Made by a program: the position numbers and the translations under genes | Part shown: piece after piece, positions 25,141 through 33,058 of the stretch | Layout: each line of letters starts with the position of its first letter | How positions within the stretch are numbered: the stretch's first letter is position 1 | The notes under the pieces: model-generated | The model's input: the letters and a program-made list of their open reading frames with translations, nothing else | Databases searched by the model: none | What the model was told of the DNA's origin: nothing | DNA from: an uncultured bacterium | Lineage (GTDB): Bacteria > Bacteroidota > Bacteroidia > Bacteroidales > Marinifilaceae | DNA length: 37,516 nucleotides | NCBI GenBank assembly: GCA_905216195.1 | Contig: CAJMSX010000038.1 | Coordinates: 1 to 37,516 of the forward strand | Direction of reading: 5' to 3'

Positions 25141-26532
25141 TTACAAAGTGGAGTAGACGAAAAAATTCGTTTTTTTAGGCCCGCCCGGAAAGGTAAATGT
25201 TTCCGTATGCTTTTTCCCGCCGGAGGTGATAAAATCGCCCGTCAACCGATTCTCCTGCTCCTGTAGAGGAACCCGGATATACGAAACGGAATAGGGAAGA
25301 GTCTGCCAATTGCGGGTATCCGCTTTTTCGGTCATGGCATTGGCCAATCCGACTGCCAACCCCAGCCATTGATTTTGTTTCGAAGCCGCATATTTTATTC
25401 CCTGCTTAGTCGCCACCCTTAACAAAGAAGTGGAAAATTCCCGCAACATCCGGTCATGTAATGTCTTAAAAGCAATCTGATTGATATCCTCGGCCAATTC
25501 CAGCCCGAACCGTTTATCGGCATAGTAAAGCATTCCCTTAACATATACAGGAGGACGCTCCGTATATTTGGGGAAAACCGCCCGGACTACGTTCAGGTCC
25601 GCCAGCGAATTCCGTTCCTCCTCACTATATCCGGGTCCCCAGAAAAAAGGGAAAGTCAAACCGTATTCCGCATTATGAAATACGATGGCCTCGTCCCCCC
25701 GCTTCTCCTTTACAAAATTAATCCCCCATTCGGACTTGACCGGCCCCTGACCGTTCAGCCAGAAAAACACCAACTGTCCTTCCGCAGAAGGAGGGGCATA
25801 CGTATACTCCCTATCGAACTCTTTTTCATACCCTTTCAATTCCGAAGTGAATCCACAAAGATAGGCTGTACGCATCAGATCTTTTTTCAATTGCAAGGGA
25901 ACTTCCACTCCGAAATTTTTTTTATAATCCGTCCTGTAGGTATCGTAAGCATTCCGGTAAGCGATAAAAGCATTGTTATAATCCCCGGAAGCGTCATAAA
26001 TCAATCCCATCAGCAAATGAGCAAAAGCATCCCGCTGATACCGGTTTTTATGATCCGGATATTTATCGTTCAATTGATTGAGCTTCACATTGATTTTACG
26101 CACTTCTACCAAAGCGCCTTCCATATCATTCAAACGGAGGTAATTCATGGCTTTATAAAAATTGACCATGATGATTTCGAAATCCTCCGGTTTATAAGGC
26201 AATATCATCGGATTACTCAATAAGACAGCCGCCTGTAAAGCCGGATTGCGGAACTGTTCATCCATCAGGACCTCTGCTTGCTCAAAAGCCCGGTTACTGG
26301 CTTCGGAACGCCCCATCATAAATTCTACGTAACCGAGATTCAAATAAAAAAGAATCCGGTTCTTTCCGCGGGACTGTTTCTTATCCTTATAAAGCTCTTT
26401 CTGCGCCTGCTCAAAATTTCCCTCGCGAACCGCGCTTTGGAAGGCCTCCGTACGTTCATACCAGGTAGCGCAACCTGTCGACATACACAGGAAGGCAACC
26501 ACCGATATGAAATAGACATATTTTATCCTCAT
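25141..26532 (-). CDS. COG3014-like lipoprotein with TPR-like repeats
   Basis: A 463-residue lipoprotein with a signal peptide ending at Cys21 (MSTGC). Residues about 30-250 form helical TPR-like repeats (NRILFYLNLGYVEFMMGRSEASNRAFEQAEVLMD; AFAHLLMGLIYDASGDYNNAFIAYRNAYDTYR). A beta-rich C-terminal half contains QLVFFWLNGQGPVKSE and FPKYTERPP, and ends TFTFPGGPKKTNFFVYSTL. This pattern fits the uncharacterised COG3014 family. In other phyla that family is found beside LpoB-type lipoproteins; here too the LpoB-like gene is immediately upstream (66-bp gap). The context suggests a cell-wall role, but the function is not established. Confidence 0.8.
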   Translation of the reverse strand: MRIKYVYFISVVAFLCMSTGCATWYERTEAFQSAVREGNFEQAQKELYKDKKQSRGKNRILFYLNLGYVEFMMGRSEASNRAFEQAEVLMDEQFRNPALQAAVLLSNPMILPYKPEDFEIIMVNFYKAMNYLRLNDMEGALVEVRKINVKLNQLNDKYPDHKNRYQRDAFAHLLMGLIYDASGDYNNAFIAYRNAYDTYRTDYKKNFGVEVPLQLKKDLMRTAYLCGFTSELKGYEKEFDREYTYAPPSAEGQLVFFWLNGQGPVKSEWGINFVKEKRGDEAIVFHNAEYGLTFPFFWGPGYSEEERNSLADLNVVRAVFPKYTERPPVYVKGMLYYADKRFGLELAEDINQIAFKTLHDRMLREFSTSLLRVATKQGIKYAASKQNQWLGLAVGLANAMTEKADTRNWQTLPYSVSYIRVPLQEQENRLTGDFITSGGKKHTETFTFPGGPKKTNFFVYSTL

Positions 26533-26598
26533 CGCCTTAGTCCGATACGTAATAGCGGAAGCACCGCGGAAACGATAAATCTTAAACCGGCTGGACTT

Positions 26599-27201
26599 TT
26601 AAAACCGGTCGGAAATCGTTTTTTTAATTTTTTTATCTCCCATCCAAACGACCTCATTCGTTTCCAGATTGGTCATTTCCAGATCGATCTGATAGGAGAC
26701 TACTTTATTTTTCTTATACGAATCTACAATACTGTTGATCGTGCCTTGCAACATAAAATCAGCTCCCAGTTCACGCCCCCATTTTTTAGCCGTTTCCGGG
26801 GAAACGTAACCCTGATTATGCTGATCCCGCTCATCCCGCAATTCCTCCCGCTTAGCTCCGGCCTGTACCAGACGGACACTACCGTTCCGGATAATCGCTT
26901 TTTCTATGTCTTTGATAAATGTTTCCGCATCGATATGCTCGTGACTTTTATTCAAAATCGTCCCCACAATCACCACCGGACGGGCATTATTGTGCTGTGA
27001 CTCATATATCGGAATCCATTTCGCCGTCAACAAATCCTGAATCATCTCGTTCGATACCAAACGGGAATCCGTATCGTTCCAGCGACCGCTCAAATCGATT
27101 ACTTCACTGCTGTCGACCCGGGCTACTTTCCGGTTCGAACCGCAGCCGGACAAAACAACTGCAACTAAAACCGCTACTATTGCTAAAGTAATTCTTCTCA
27201 T
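26599..27201 (-). CDS. LpoB-like penicillin-binding-protein-activator lipoprotein
   Basis: A 200-residue lipoprotein with its signal peptide ending at Cys20 (VVLSGC). The mature part carries the LpoB/PF13036-type signature: VIDLSGRWNDTDSRLVSNEMIQDLL, VVIVGTILNKSHEHIDAETFIKDIEKAIIRN, GADFMLQGTINSIVD and YQIDLEMTNLETNEVVWMGDKKIKK. In enterobacteria LpoB activates the peptidoglycan synthase PBP1b from the outer membrane. Bacteroidetes homologs are less studied, so the role here is inferred. It precedes the COG3014-like gene on the same strand. A probable terminator upstream (27261-27292) suggests that it starts its own transcript, although no consensus -7 motif was found. Confidence 0.88.
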   Translation of the reverse strand: MRRITLAIVAVLVAVVLSGCGSNRKVARVDSSEVIDLSGRWNDTDSRLVSNEMIQDLLTAKWIPIYESQHNNARPVVIVGTILNKSHEHIDAETFIKDIEKAIIRNGSVRLVQAGAKREELRDERDQHNQGYVSPETAKKWGRELGADFMLQGTINSIVDSYKKNKVVSYQIDLEMTNLETNEVVWMGDKKIKKTISDRF

Positions 27202-27260
27202 AATATCTCTGTTTTTATTAAGGTTTTCTTACATTTCTTTTTTTACAATTTCTATGCCAG

Positions 27261-27292
27261 AAAAAAGACCGGTCAAGGAAAACCGACCTTTT
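27261..27292 (-). terminator. probable intrinsic terminator overlapping the end of the DUF1460 gene
   Basis: On the minus strand an A-rich arm with AAGGTCGG pairs with CCGGTCTT (two G-U wobbles) around a 10-nt loop and is followed by a run of T. The upstream arm lies inside the last codons of the DUF1460 gene (stop at 27273). Confidence 0.6.
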
Positions 27293-28172
27293 CCCCTGTC
27301 CCTCTAACGGACCTTCCCACCATAATCCCCGTCTGGGAAGCTATAGGATTCATATACTCCTCCAAAGGAACTTCCGAAAGGACAACTTTTTTAGCCGCAC
27401 TCGAAGCATGCAGCAAATACACTTTCTCCCCTTTCCGGACAGCCAAGCCGAGATGAGAGGTATCCAAACCCTTTATCCCGGTAGTGATCAAGATAATATC
27501 TCCATCGGATAGCTTAGGGGATATCGCTGCAATCTCGCCCTTCGGAATATAATAATACGTTCTTTCGTTTATGGCGGTTTCCACAGACCGGATTTTAGGG
27601 ATCAAAACCGGATCCGCCTCCAAAGCCGGATATTTTCTCCAATTCCGGCTCATAAAGTCAACCTGAACCGGATGTTTTATCCCTCCGAGCTCCCGGGTAA
27701 CATCTTTCAGCACTCCACTTTTGCCCATCTCGTATAACCAATCCCCCGAATAATGAAGGCGGGACGTATAATCCCTGATTTCCCCTCCCCGGTAGCGTAA
27801 ATACCTCAGGTTTCGCTTGTAAACTTCCGTCATTCCGGTATTATACTCCGGTAACAAAGCCAGCGCCAGGGTATTTTCGACCAGAGTAACACAATCCAAA
27901 CCACTCAACCGAATAACCAGCTCCTCTTTTTTACCCCCTTCTAAAGTCCCCGCTTCATAAGGCGTACCTAAAAAAAATGTTCCAATAAGCGGAATCCGTT
28001 TCGCCACAGGCAAACCTTGCAAATCGTGCTTTCCGGCATACTCCCAAAACGACAGCAAAATCGCACTATCCCGATCCGGTATCCGGTTTCCCGCCAACTC
28101 CTGAGAAAAACCGCTCCACCCGCATCCGAGTAAACAACCGACTAAAAGAATATACTTTATTCTACTTTTCAT
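27273..28172 (-). CDS. DUF1460 (N-acetylmuramoyl-L-alanine amidase-like) secreted cysteine hydrolase
   Basis: A 299-residue protein with an N-terminal signal peptide (MKSRIKYILLVGCLLGCGWSGFSQ, read as type I; the two Cys do not form a good lipobox). The family signature is clear: GTPYEAGTLEG, LSGLDCVTLVEN with the probable catalytic Cys94, and LDTSHLGLAV with His240. HASS (His255) follows. DUF1460 proteins adopt an NlpC/P60-like papain fold and are thought to act on peptidoglycan peptides or muropeptides. The start overlaps the end of the CYTH gene by 11 bp, so the two are translated from one message. The neighbouring LpoB-like and COG3014 genes also point to the cell wall. The exact bond cleaved is not known from the sequence. 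Confidence 0.92.
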   Translation of the reverse strand: MKSRIKYILLVGCLLGCGWSGFSQELAGNRIPDRDSAILLSFWEYAGKHDLQGLPVAKRIPLIGTFFLGTPYEAGTLEGGKKEELVIRLSGLDCVTLVENTLALALLPEYNTGMTEVYKRNLRYLRYRGGEIRDYTSRLHYSGDWLYEMGKSGVLKDVTRELGGIKHPVQVDFMSRNWRKYPALEADPVLIPKIRSVETAINERTYYYIPKGEIAAISPKLSDGDIILITTGIKGLDTSHLGLAVRKGEKVYLLHASSAAKKVVLSEVPLEEYMNPIASQTGIMVGRSVRGTGEKVGFP

Positions 28173-28653
28173 TTTTCCATTTCCGGTAAGGATGTCCCGC
28201 TAGGTAAGAATTGTAATACCGGGCATCCCCGCTCACTTCTTGCCCTAACCAATCCGGGCGGACAAACGGTTCGCCGGCTTTTTTCAACTCAATCTCCGCA
28301 AGAATCAATCCGGCATTTTCCCCGTAAAATTCATCCACCTCATACACATGACTGCCTACAGGAACCAGGTAACGTCTTTTTTCAATTATTCCCGGTTCAC
28401 ACAGAGGAAACAAGAGACGAGCCTCTTCGGGACTTATCTCTTTTTCCCATTCAAAACGACTTATGCCTCCGTCCCGGGAAAGGCCTTTCACCGTCAACCA
28501 GCCTCTATCTCCGCAAAGCCGCACCCGGACATTGCGTTCAGGAACCGAAGACAAATAACCTTGGATAATAACCACCGACTTCAACGCAAAAGGCTTGAAG
28601 TCTCCCTTGACTAAAAACTTTCGTTCGATTTCCCGCCAATTTTCCGAATTCAT
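28162..28653 (-). CDS. CYTH-domain protein (probable inorganic triphosphatase-like)
   Basis: A 163-residue protein from ATG 28653; a TTG start three codons earlier (28662) is less likely. It begins with the CYTH signature EIERKF (Glu8, Glu10, Lys12) and continues with paired charged strands expected for a tunnel-shaped triphosphate-binding barrel: RNVRVRLCGDRGWLTVKG, RFEWEKEIS, IIEKRRYLVPVGSHVYEVDEF and AEIELKKAGE. The length matches small bacterial CYTH proteins, which often hydrolyse tripolyphosphate; the actual substrate is not shown. Its 3' end overlaps the DUF1460 gene by 11 bp. A matching -7 motif lies 20 bp upstream. Confidence 0.9.
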   Translation of the reverse strand: MNSENWREIERKFLVKGDFKPFALKSVVIIQGYLSSVPERNVRVRLCGDRGWLTVKGLSRDGGISRFEWEKEISPEEARLLFPLCEPGIIEKRRYLVPVGSHVYEVDEFYGENAGLILAEIELKKAGEPFVRPDWLGQEVSGDARYYNSYLAGHPYRKWKNEK

Positions 28654-28672
28654 AAATTTCAAACGATTTGTA

Positions 28673-28680
28673 CAAAATTA
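28673..28680 (-). promoter_or_regulatory. candidate -7 element of the CYTH-DUF1460 unit
   Basis: The minus-strand sequence is TAATTTTG, matching TAnnTTTG, about 20 bp before the ATG at 28653. It sits just after the pheS terminator hairpin, which supports a new transcript starting here. Confidence 0.45.
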
Positions 28681-28684
28681 AAAT

Positions 28685-28720
28685 AAAAACGGAAAAAGTC
28701 ATATGGCTTTCTCCGTTTTT
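28685..28720 (-). terminator. intrinsic terminator downstream of pheS
   Basis: AAAAACGGA (28685-28693) pairs with TCCGTTTTT (28712-28720). The stem extends by four more pairs past one mismatch, around the loop tcatatgg. On the minus strand the hairpin ends in a T-rich run, so it can end transcripts coming from pheS. Confidence 0.75.
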
Positions 28721-28844
28721 ATTTCGGTTTTCCATGCTTACTGCTCCGGAAAAAAACTAAAGCTCCTTAGGTGCGTATCCAGGCGAAGCCGCTAAAAATA
28801 TACCGGATTCCTTCTCCGGGGTTTTGCGGGATGCCCCTTTTTCT

Positions 28845-29864
28845 TTAAATGACAGCTGCAAACTGCTCCAGAAACCGGATATCGTTTTCAAAGAAAAGAC
28901 GCAAATCCCGAATGCCGTATTTCAACATGGTAATTCGTTCGATACCCATTCCCAAAGCAAAACCGGTGTATTTATCCTTATCGATCCCATTCAGTTCCAA
29001 TACATTCGGATCTACCATCCCGCAACCCAATATTTCCAGCCAACCGCTCCCTTTACATATATTACAGCCCTTCCCATGACAGAGCGTACAGGATACGTCC
29101 ATTTCAGCCGAAGGTTCTGTAAAGGGGAAATAAGAAGGGCGTAAACGGATTCGGGTTTCCGGTCCGAACAGCTCTTTTGCAAAATAAGTCAAGGTTTGCT
29201 TCAAATCGGCAAAGGACACATTTTCATCGATATACAAGGCTTCGATTTGATGAAAAATACAATGCGCACGGGCAGAAATCGCCTCATTGCGGAATACCCG
29301 GCCGGGAGTAACCAAACGGATAGGCAATGCATGGGTTTCCATATCCCGTACCTGAACGGAAGAGGTATGGGTATGAAGCACGATATCCGGATTTTTTTCT
29401 ATAAAGAAAGTATCCTGCATATCCCGTGCGGGATGTTCTTCCGGGAAATTCAAAGCGGAAAAATTATGCCAGTCGTCTTCAATCTCCGGTCCCTCGGAAA
29501 CCGTAAATCCCAATTTATCGAAAATGGAAAGAATCTCGTTCCGGACAATGGACAAAGGATGACGGGTCCCGTTCCGCAACGGATCTCCCGGCAAGGTCAG
29601 ATCGATTCCCGATTTACCCGTATCCGCAACACACAATTTTTCCTTTAACTCATTGATTTTATGAGAAGCGGCCACTTTCAATTCATTCAAAGCTTTCCCG
29701 ATCTCTTTCTTTTGTTCGGCCGGTACCGACTTAAAATCTTCGAATAATACAGCAATGGTCCCTTTCTTACTCAAATGTCTAATTCTGAATTGCTCCGCCT
29801 GTTCCGGAGTCTCAGCCGTAAAAGCGGCTATTTCAGACGCCAATTCCTTAATTTTATCCAGCAT
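28845..29864 (-). CDS. pheS: Phenylalanyl-tRNA synthetase alpha subunit
   Basis: A 339-residue class II synthetase subunit that, with PheT, charges tRNA-Phe. The N-terminal helical coiled-coil domain (MLDKIKELASEIAAFTAETP ... LNELKVAASHKINELKEKL) is followed by the catalytic core: GFTVSEGPEIEDDWHNF, motif 2 RNEAISARAHCIFHQIE, a Cys-rich turn CTLCHGKGCNICKGSGWLEI, and motif 3 GFALGMGIERITMLKYGIRDLR. Length is normal. pheT is not next to it in this window; a VanZ-like gene lies upstream and a terminator follows. A good -7 motif sits 29 bp before the ATG, so it is probably a single-gene unit, although read-through from rbfA-vanZ is possible. Confidence 0.97.
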   Translation of the reverse strand: MLDKIKELASEIAAFTAETPEQAEQFRIRHLSKKGTIAVLFEDFKSVPAEQKKEIGKALNELKVAASHKINELKEKLCVADTGKSGIDLTLPGDPLRNGTRHPLSIVRNEILSIFDKLGFTVSEGPEIEDDWHNFSALNFPEEHPARDMQDTFFIEKNPDIVLHTHTSSVQVRDMETHALPIRLVTPGRVFRNEAISARAHCIFHQIEALYIDENVSFADLKQTLTYFAKELFGPETRIRLRPSYFPFTEPSAEMDVSCTLCHGKGCNICKGSGWLEILGCGMVDPNVLELNGIDKDKYTGFALGMGIERITMLKYGIRDLRLFFENDIRFLEQFAAVI

Positions 29865-29892
29865 CGTCTCTTCTTTTTAATTACCGAGGCCA

Positions 29893-29900
29893 CAAAGTTA
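29893..29900 (-). promoter_or_regulatory. candidate -7 element of pheS
   Basis: The minus-strand sequence is TAACTTTG, an exact match to TAnnTTTG, ending 29 bp before the pheS ATG. The region upstream is A/T-rich without a clear TTTG. Confidence 0.5.
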
Positions 29901-29962
29901 GAAAAAAATTATTGAGTTTTTTAAGATTATAAACGAAGCTGCAAAAAGATTTCGAAGGGGCC

Positions 29963-30382
29963 TCAGCCCTCCCGCTTCCGGCACTTTTGCCCGAACCATC
30001 TTTCCTTCCAACGTTTCGCCCGGGGGTAAAACAAACAACCGGCTACCGCTCCCAGTACGTCGGCCAACAAATCGAGTAGATCTCCGCTTCGGTTGAAAAA
30101 ATGCTGTTGTAAAATTTCAATAATACCGCCGTATAAAAAAGCGATACATAGCGTCGTCAGATAAATTTTACGCAGATTCATCCGCGTCTGATACTGCAAT
30201 TCACTACACAATAGCAAAGCCATGATAAAAAACATACCGAAATGCACTGCTTTATCCAAATGAGGCACATTCCAATGAGGATTGGGAATGTCGTCCGAAG
30301 GCATAGCGCAAAGAATAAAAATAACCAACGCCCACACAATATTCCGAACCAAGAGGATGTATTTTTTCTTTTTTTCTGTCAT
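29963..30382 (-). CDS. VanZ-family small membrane protein
   Basis: A 139-residue protein with about four hydrophobic helices. It has the VanZ-like signatures HLDKAVHFGMFFIMALLL and a late GGIIEILQQHFFNRSGDLLDLLADVLGAVAG, where a conserved Glu and the RSGDLLDLLAD motif are typical. The ends are basic. VanZ relatives are linked to glycopeptide tolerance in some Gram-positives, but the role in Bacteroidetes is unknown. It lies 30 bp downstream of the cyclophilin gene on the same strand and is probably the last gene of the rbfA-LolE-cyclophilin unit. Confidence 0.88.
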   Translation of the reverse strand: MTEKKKKYILLVRNIVWALVIFILCAMPSDDIPNPHWNVPHLDKAVHFGMFFIMALLLCSELQYQTRMNLRKIYLTTLCIAFLYGGIIEILQQHFFNRSGDLLDLLADVLGAVAGCLFYPRAKRWKERWFGQKCRKREG

Positions 30383-30412
30383 AAATTCACGAATATAAAT
30401 TTACCGGGCCCT

Positions 30413-31225
30413 TCAATCCGTGAGAATCCTCACTTTTATTCTTACGTCTTTAAAAGGACGATTGTTAGGATCCGTAGGCAAAGCCGCTATTTTATCGATA
30501 ACGTCGAGACCCTCCACCACTTCTCCGAAGACCGTATATTCCTTATCCAAATGATGCGATCCTCCCAGATTCATATAAGCTTCCCTTTTCTCCTCCGACA
30601 TATACATTTTATTGGGATTAGCATTCCATTCAAAAGCGATATCCTGCTTTATTTTATTGGCAATCTTCCGAAATTCCTCTACTTTTTTCAACTTCCGCAA
30701 AGAGTCTAAAATTACCTTTTTATCGGGGGTATAGTATTTCCGGCGGATGGCATTTTTAATGGGAACATTAACGGACCTTTCCAGAATATCCAATTCCTTT
30801 TCCGTATATTTTCTTCCTTGTACGATATAAAACTGAGAAATGTCCGACTCTTTAAAAAAGTTTTCCCGGTCCGGCTGCCGCGGAGCCGCCAAAGCTCCTT
30901 TTTTGTGATAATGTTCCGGTTTAATCTCCGCATCAATAACCATCGCTTTTCCATAACCGATAGCCTGCCCCGCTATCGCCTTCTTACTGTCCGAAGAACC
31001 TCCCTGTATAACAAAATCTTTGATTACCCGGTAAAACAAGGTTCCGTCATAGTGTCCCGCTTTAGCCAAGCGCACGAAATTATCCCGGTGTTTGGGAGTA
31101 TCGTTATACAATTTCACCTTCATATTTCCCATATTCGTCTCTATCACCGCCAGTATCTCTTTTTCCTGAGCCGTCAGCAATAGGGGGAAAAAGCAACTTA
31201 TGCATAAAAAAACTATTCTTCTCAT
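30413..31225 (-). CDS. Secreted cyclophilin-type peptidyl-prolyl isomerase with an internal insertion
   Basis: A 270-residue protein with a signal peptide (MRRIVFLCISCFFPLLLTAQ). The cyclophilin core is plain: VIETNMGNMKVKLYNDTPKHRDNF, FYRVIKDFVIQGG (catalytic Arg66, Gln74), SQFYIVQG (130-137), and the closing EYTVFGEVVEGLDVIDKIA. Between SQFYIVQG and GGSHHLDKEYTVFG there is an insertion of about 83 mostly helical, charged residues (138-220) that standard cyclophilins lack; similar insertions occur in other Bacteroidetes members. It should act as a periplasmic folding catalyst. Gaps of 22 and 30 bp to its neighbours suggest co-transcription with the LolC/E-like and VanZ-like genes. Confidence 0.93.
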   Translation of the reverse strand: MRRIVFLCISCFFPLLLTAQEKEILAVIETNMGNMKVKLYNDTPKHRDNFVRLAKAGHYDGTLFYRVIKDFVIQGGSSDSKKAIAGQAIGYGKAMVIDAEIKPEHYHKKGALAAPRQPDRENFFKESDISQFYIVQGRKYTEKELDILERSVNVPIKNAIRRKYYTPDKKVILDSLRKLKKVEEFRKIANKIKQDIAFEWNANPNKMYMSEEKREAYMNLGGSHHLDKEYTVFGEVVEGLDVIDKIAALPTDPNNRPFKDVRIKVRILTD

Positions 31226-31247
31226 CCTATATATCTTTCATTTTTAG

Positions 31248-32462
31248 TCAAACACCTTTCGTTTTCATCAGTCTCCTCACCAAATAACGCACCGGGAAAA
31301 AAGAAGCCAGATACCCGATCGTCAAAACAGTAAATAAAATCATCACGATATCACTCCATACCAACTTCACCGGATAATAAGAAATGATATAGCTTCCGTC
31401 TCCGAAGCGGATAAAACCGTAGGTTTGCTGTAAATAACACAGTAAAATTCCCACCGCCAGACCGATAAACGCCCCGAAAACCGTAATCAGATTCCCCTCC
31501 GTCCGGAAAACCGCAATCATCTTCGCCACCGGCATGCCCAAGGCCTTATATATCGTCAGGTCTTCTTTTTTATCCAGAATCAACATAGAAATAGACCCTA
31601 CGATATTGAAAGAGGCAATCATCAATATAAAAAGCAAAATTAAAAAAACGGCCAGCTTTTCCGACTTCATCATAGCATAAAAAGAACGGTTCAGCTCATA
31701 TTTATCCTCCACCCGGTAGGCCGCACCGACAATCTCCTTCAACTGCTTCTTTACCTGCTGTAAGTGGTTCGGATTTTTCAGCCGAAATTCTATCTTGGAA
31801 ATTTCATCTCCCAACCCAAATAATTTCCGCGCAAAACCGATATCCGTCAAAACGAATTTTCCGTCGATTTCCTGTTGAGAGGAAAAAAATCCCGCCGGAA
31901 AAAGGTACTCGGAATGTAAAGCATGACTCATACCGGAAGATTTTTTATTGGGGTAATAAAACCTCAAAGGAGTTTTAAAATTCAATCCGATTCTCATGCC
32001 GGCCGCTATCCCATATCCGACTACAGCCGTATAAAGATCGCCCGTTTTCAGTGAATAAACTCCCTCTACCACATTACTATCCAAGGACGTATGCTTTTTA
32101 AAATCGGCAGTCACCCCTTTAACCGTCACCGGTTTCAGATTTTCTCCGTATTTCAGTAAAGCCGTTTCTTCCACTACCGGCTCGTAACTTTTAACGTCCG
32201 GCAAAGCTTGGAAACGAACATAAAACACACTATCGAAAACCGCAAACTTTCCCTCTGCCGGAGCAATGACCAGATCAGGGGTCAAACTTTCCGTACTTTT
32301 TTGCAAAAACAGATCCATGCCGTTAAAAACAGACAGGATCACAATCAGAGCTCCCGTACCGATAGCAACCCCCATTACGCTAATGGCAGAAATAATGTTG
32401 ATGGCATTCTGTTTTTTTCTGGAAAACAGATAGCGTTTTGCTATAAAAAGTGACAACTGCAT
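31248..32462 (-). CDS. LolC/LolE-family lipoprotein-releasing ABC permease
   Basis: A 404-residue membrane protein with the family topology: an N-terminal helix (NAINIISAISVMGVAIGTGALIVILSVFNGMD), a large periplasmic domain (about 50-265), then three helices of an FtsX-like domain (AVFLILLFILMIASFNIVGSISMLILDKKEDLTIYKALGM; LITVFGAFIGLAVGILLCYL; and one near the end). The LDKKEDLTIYKALG segment is the usual coupling-helix region that docks on LolD. With a LolD ATPase it would extract lipoproteins from the inner membrane; the ATPase gene is not in this window. It lies 48 bp downstream of rbfA and 22 bp upstream of the cyclophilin gene. Confidence 0.93.
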   Translation of the reverse strand: MQLSLFIAKRYLFSRKKQNAINIISAISVMGVAIGTGALIVILSVFNGMDLFLQKSTESLTPDLVIAPAEGKFAVFDSVFYVRFQALPDVKSYEPVVEETALLKYGENLKPVTVKGVTADFKKHTSLDSNVVEGVYSLKTGDLYTAVVGYGIAAGMRIGLNFKTPLRFYYPNKKSSGMSHALHSEYLFPAGFFSSQQEIDGKFVLTDIGFARKLFGLGDEISKIEFRLKNPNHLQQVKKQLKEIVGAAYRVEDKYELNRSFYAMMKSEKLAVFLILLFILMIASFNIVGSISMLILDKKEDLTIYKALGMPVAKMIAVFRTEGNLITVFGAFIGLAVGILLCYLQQTYGFIRFGDGSYIISYYPVKLVWSDIVMILFTVLTIGYLASFFPVRYLVRRLMKTKGV

Positions 32463-32510
32463 AAACGGCTCTACTGAACAGATTGAAAAGCTTCCTAAGC
32501 GTTTTTTTAC

Positions 32511-32849
32511 TTACTCTTTCAGCAATTGATCGATTTTCTCGATGTAGTCCAGGCTGTCGTCTACAAAAAAGCGCAATTCCGGAATAATACGCATTTGTTT
32601 TCCCACCTTCTTTCCCAACAAAAAACGAATCGACTTATTCTTTTCGTTCAAACTATTCATGGCAGATTCCACCAATTCCGAAGGAAATATGCTGAGGTAT
32701 ATCTTAGCATACGAAAGATCAGGACTCACCCTCACCGTGGTCACCGATACCATCGCACCCGCTGTAAATTCTTTGCACTCACGTTGAAACATCTCACTGA
32801 GGTCCCTTTGTATCAAGCGGGAAACCTTACTTTGTCTAACTGAATCCAT
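32511..32849 (-). CDS. rbfA: 30S ribosome-binding factor RbfA
   Basis: A 112-residue protein of normal family length that helps 16S rRNA 5' end maturation and cold adaptation of the small subunit. It has the single KH-like fold pattern of RbfA: SVRQSKVSRLIQRDLSEMFQRE, then VSVTTVRVSPDLSYAKIYLSIFP, and the ending RIIPELRFFVDDSLDYIEKIDQLL, which is diagnostic. The start at ATG 32849 is supported by a -7 motif 31 bp upstream. It leads the minus-strand unit with the LolC/E-like, cyclophilin and VanZ-like genes. Confidence 0.96.
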   Translation of the reverse strand: MDSVRQSKVSRLIQRDLSEMFQRECKEFTAGAMVSVTTVRVSPDLSYAKIYLSIFPSELVESAMNSLNEKNKSIRFLLGKKVGKQMRIIPELRFFVDDSLDYIEKIDQLLKE

Positions 32850-32879
32850 ATCTGTTATTTTATCGGATAAAATTTTTCA

Positions 32880-32887
32880 CAAATATA
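32880..32887 (-). promoter_or_regulatory. candidate -7 element of rbfA
   Basis: The minus-strand sequence is TATATTTG, matching TAnnTTTG, and lies 31 bp before the rbfA ATG. It is divergent from the tRNA promoter motif 23 bp away. Confidence 0.5.
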
Positions 32888-32910
32888 CTACATTAAATTC
32901 ATTATTTTAT

Positions 32911-32918
32911 TACATTTG
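32911..32918 (+). promoter_or_regulatory. -7 element of the tRNA-Pro gene
   Basis: TACATTTG matches TAnnTTTG and ends 18 bp before the first base of the tRNA. The 15 bases ttacatttgcaaccg here recur exactly at 4767-4781. Confidence 0.6.
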
Positions 32919-32936
32919 CAACCGCAAACCGGCAAT

Positions 32937-33009
32937 CGAGATGTAGCGCAGTTGGTAGCGCGCCACGTTCGGGACGTGGAGGCCGCTGGTTCGAGTCCAG
33001 TCATCTCGA
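32937..33009 (+). tRNA. tRNA-Pro (anticodon CGG)
   Basis: A 73-base cloverleaf was folded by hand. The acceptor stem CGAGATG pairs fully with CATCTCG. The D arm is GCGC/GCGC with loop AGTTGGTA. The anticodon stem CCACG/CGTGG holds loop TTCGGGA, giving anticodon CGG with G37. The T arm is GCTGG/CCAGT with loop TTCGAGT. C1-G72 and discriminator A73 are hallmarks of tRNA-Pro. CCA is not encoded; cta follows. A TAnnTTTG promoter lies upstream and a strong terminator directly downstream, so it is a single-gene transcript reading CCG codons. Confidence 0.97.
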
Positions 33010-33017
33010 CTAATGAA

Positions 33018-33058
33018 AGGCAATTGACACCCTATCTGTCAATTGCCTGTTTTTTTTA
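33018..33058 (+). terminator. intrinsic terminator of tRNA-Pro
   Basis: A perfect 12-bp stem (AGGCAATTGACA 33018-33029 with TGTCAATTGCCT 33037-33048) with a 7-nt loop is followed by G and eight T. It lies 8 bp after the tRNA 3' end. Confidence 0.92.
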
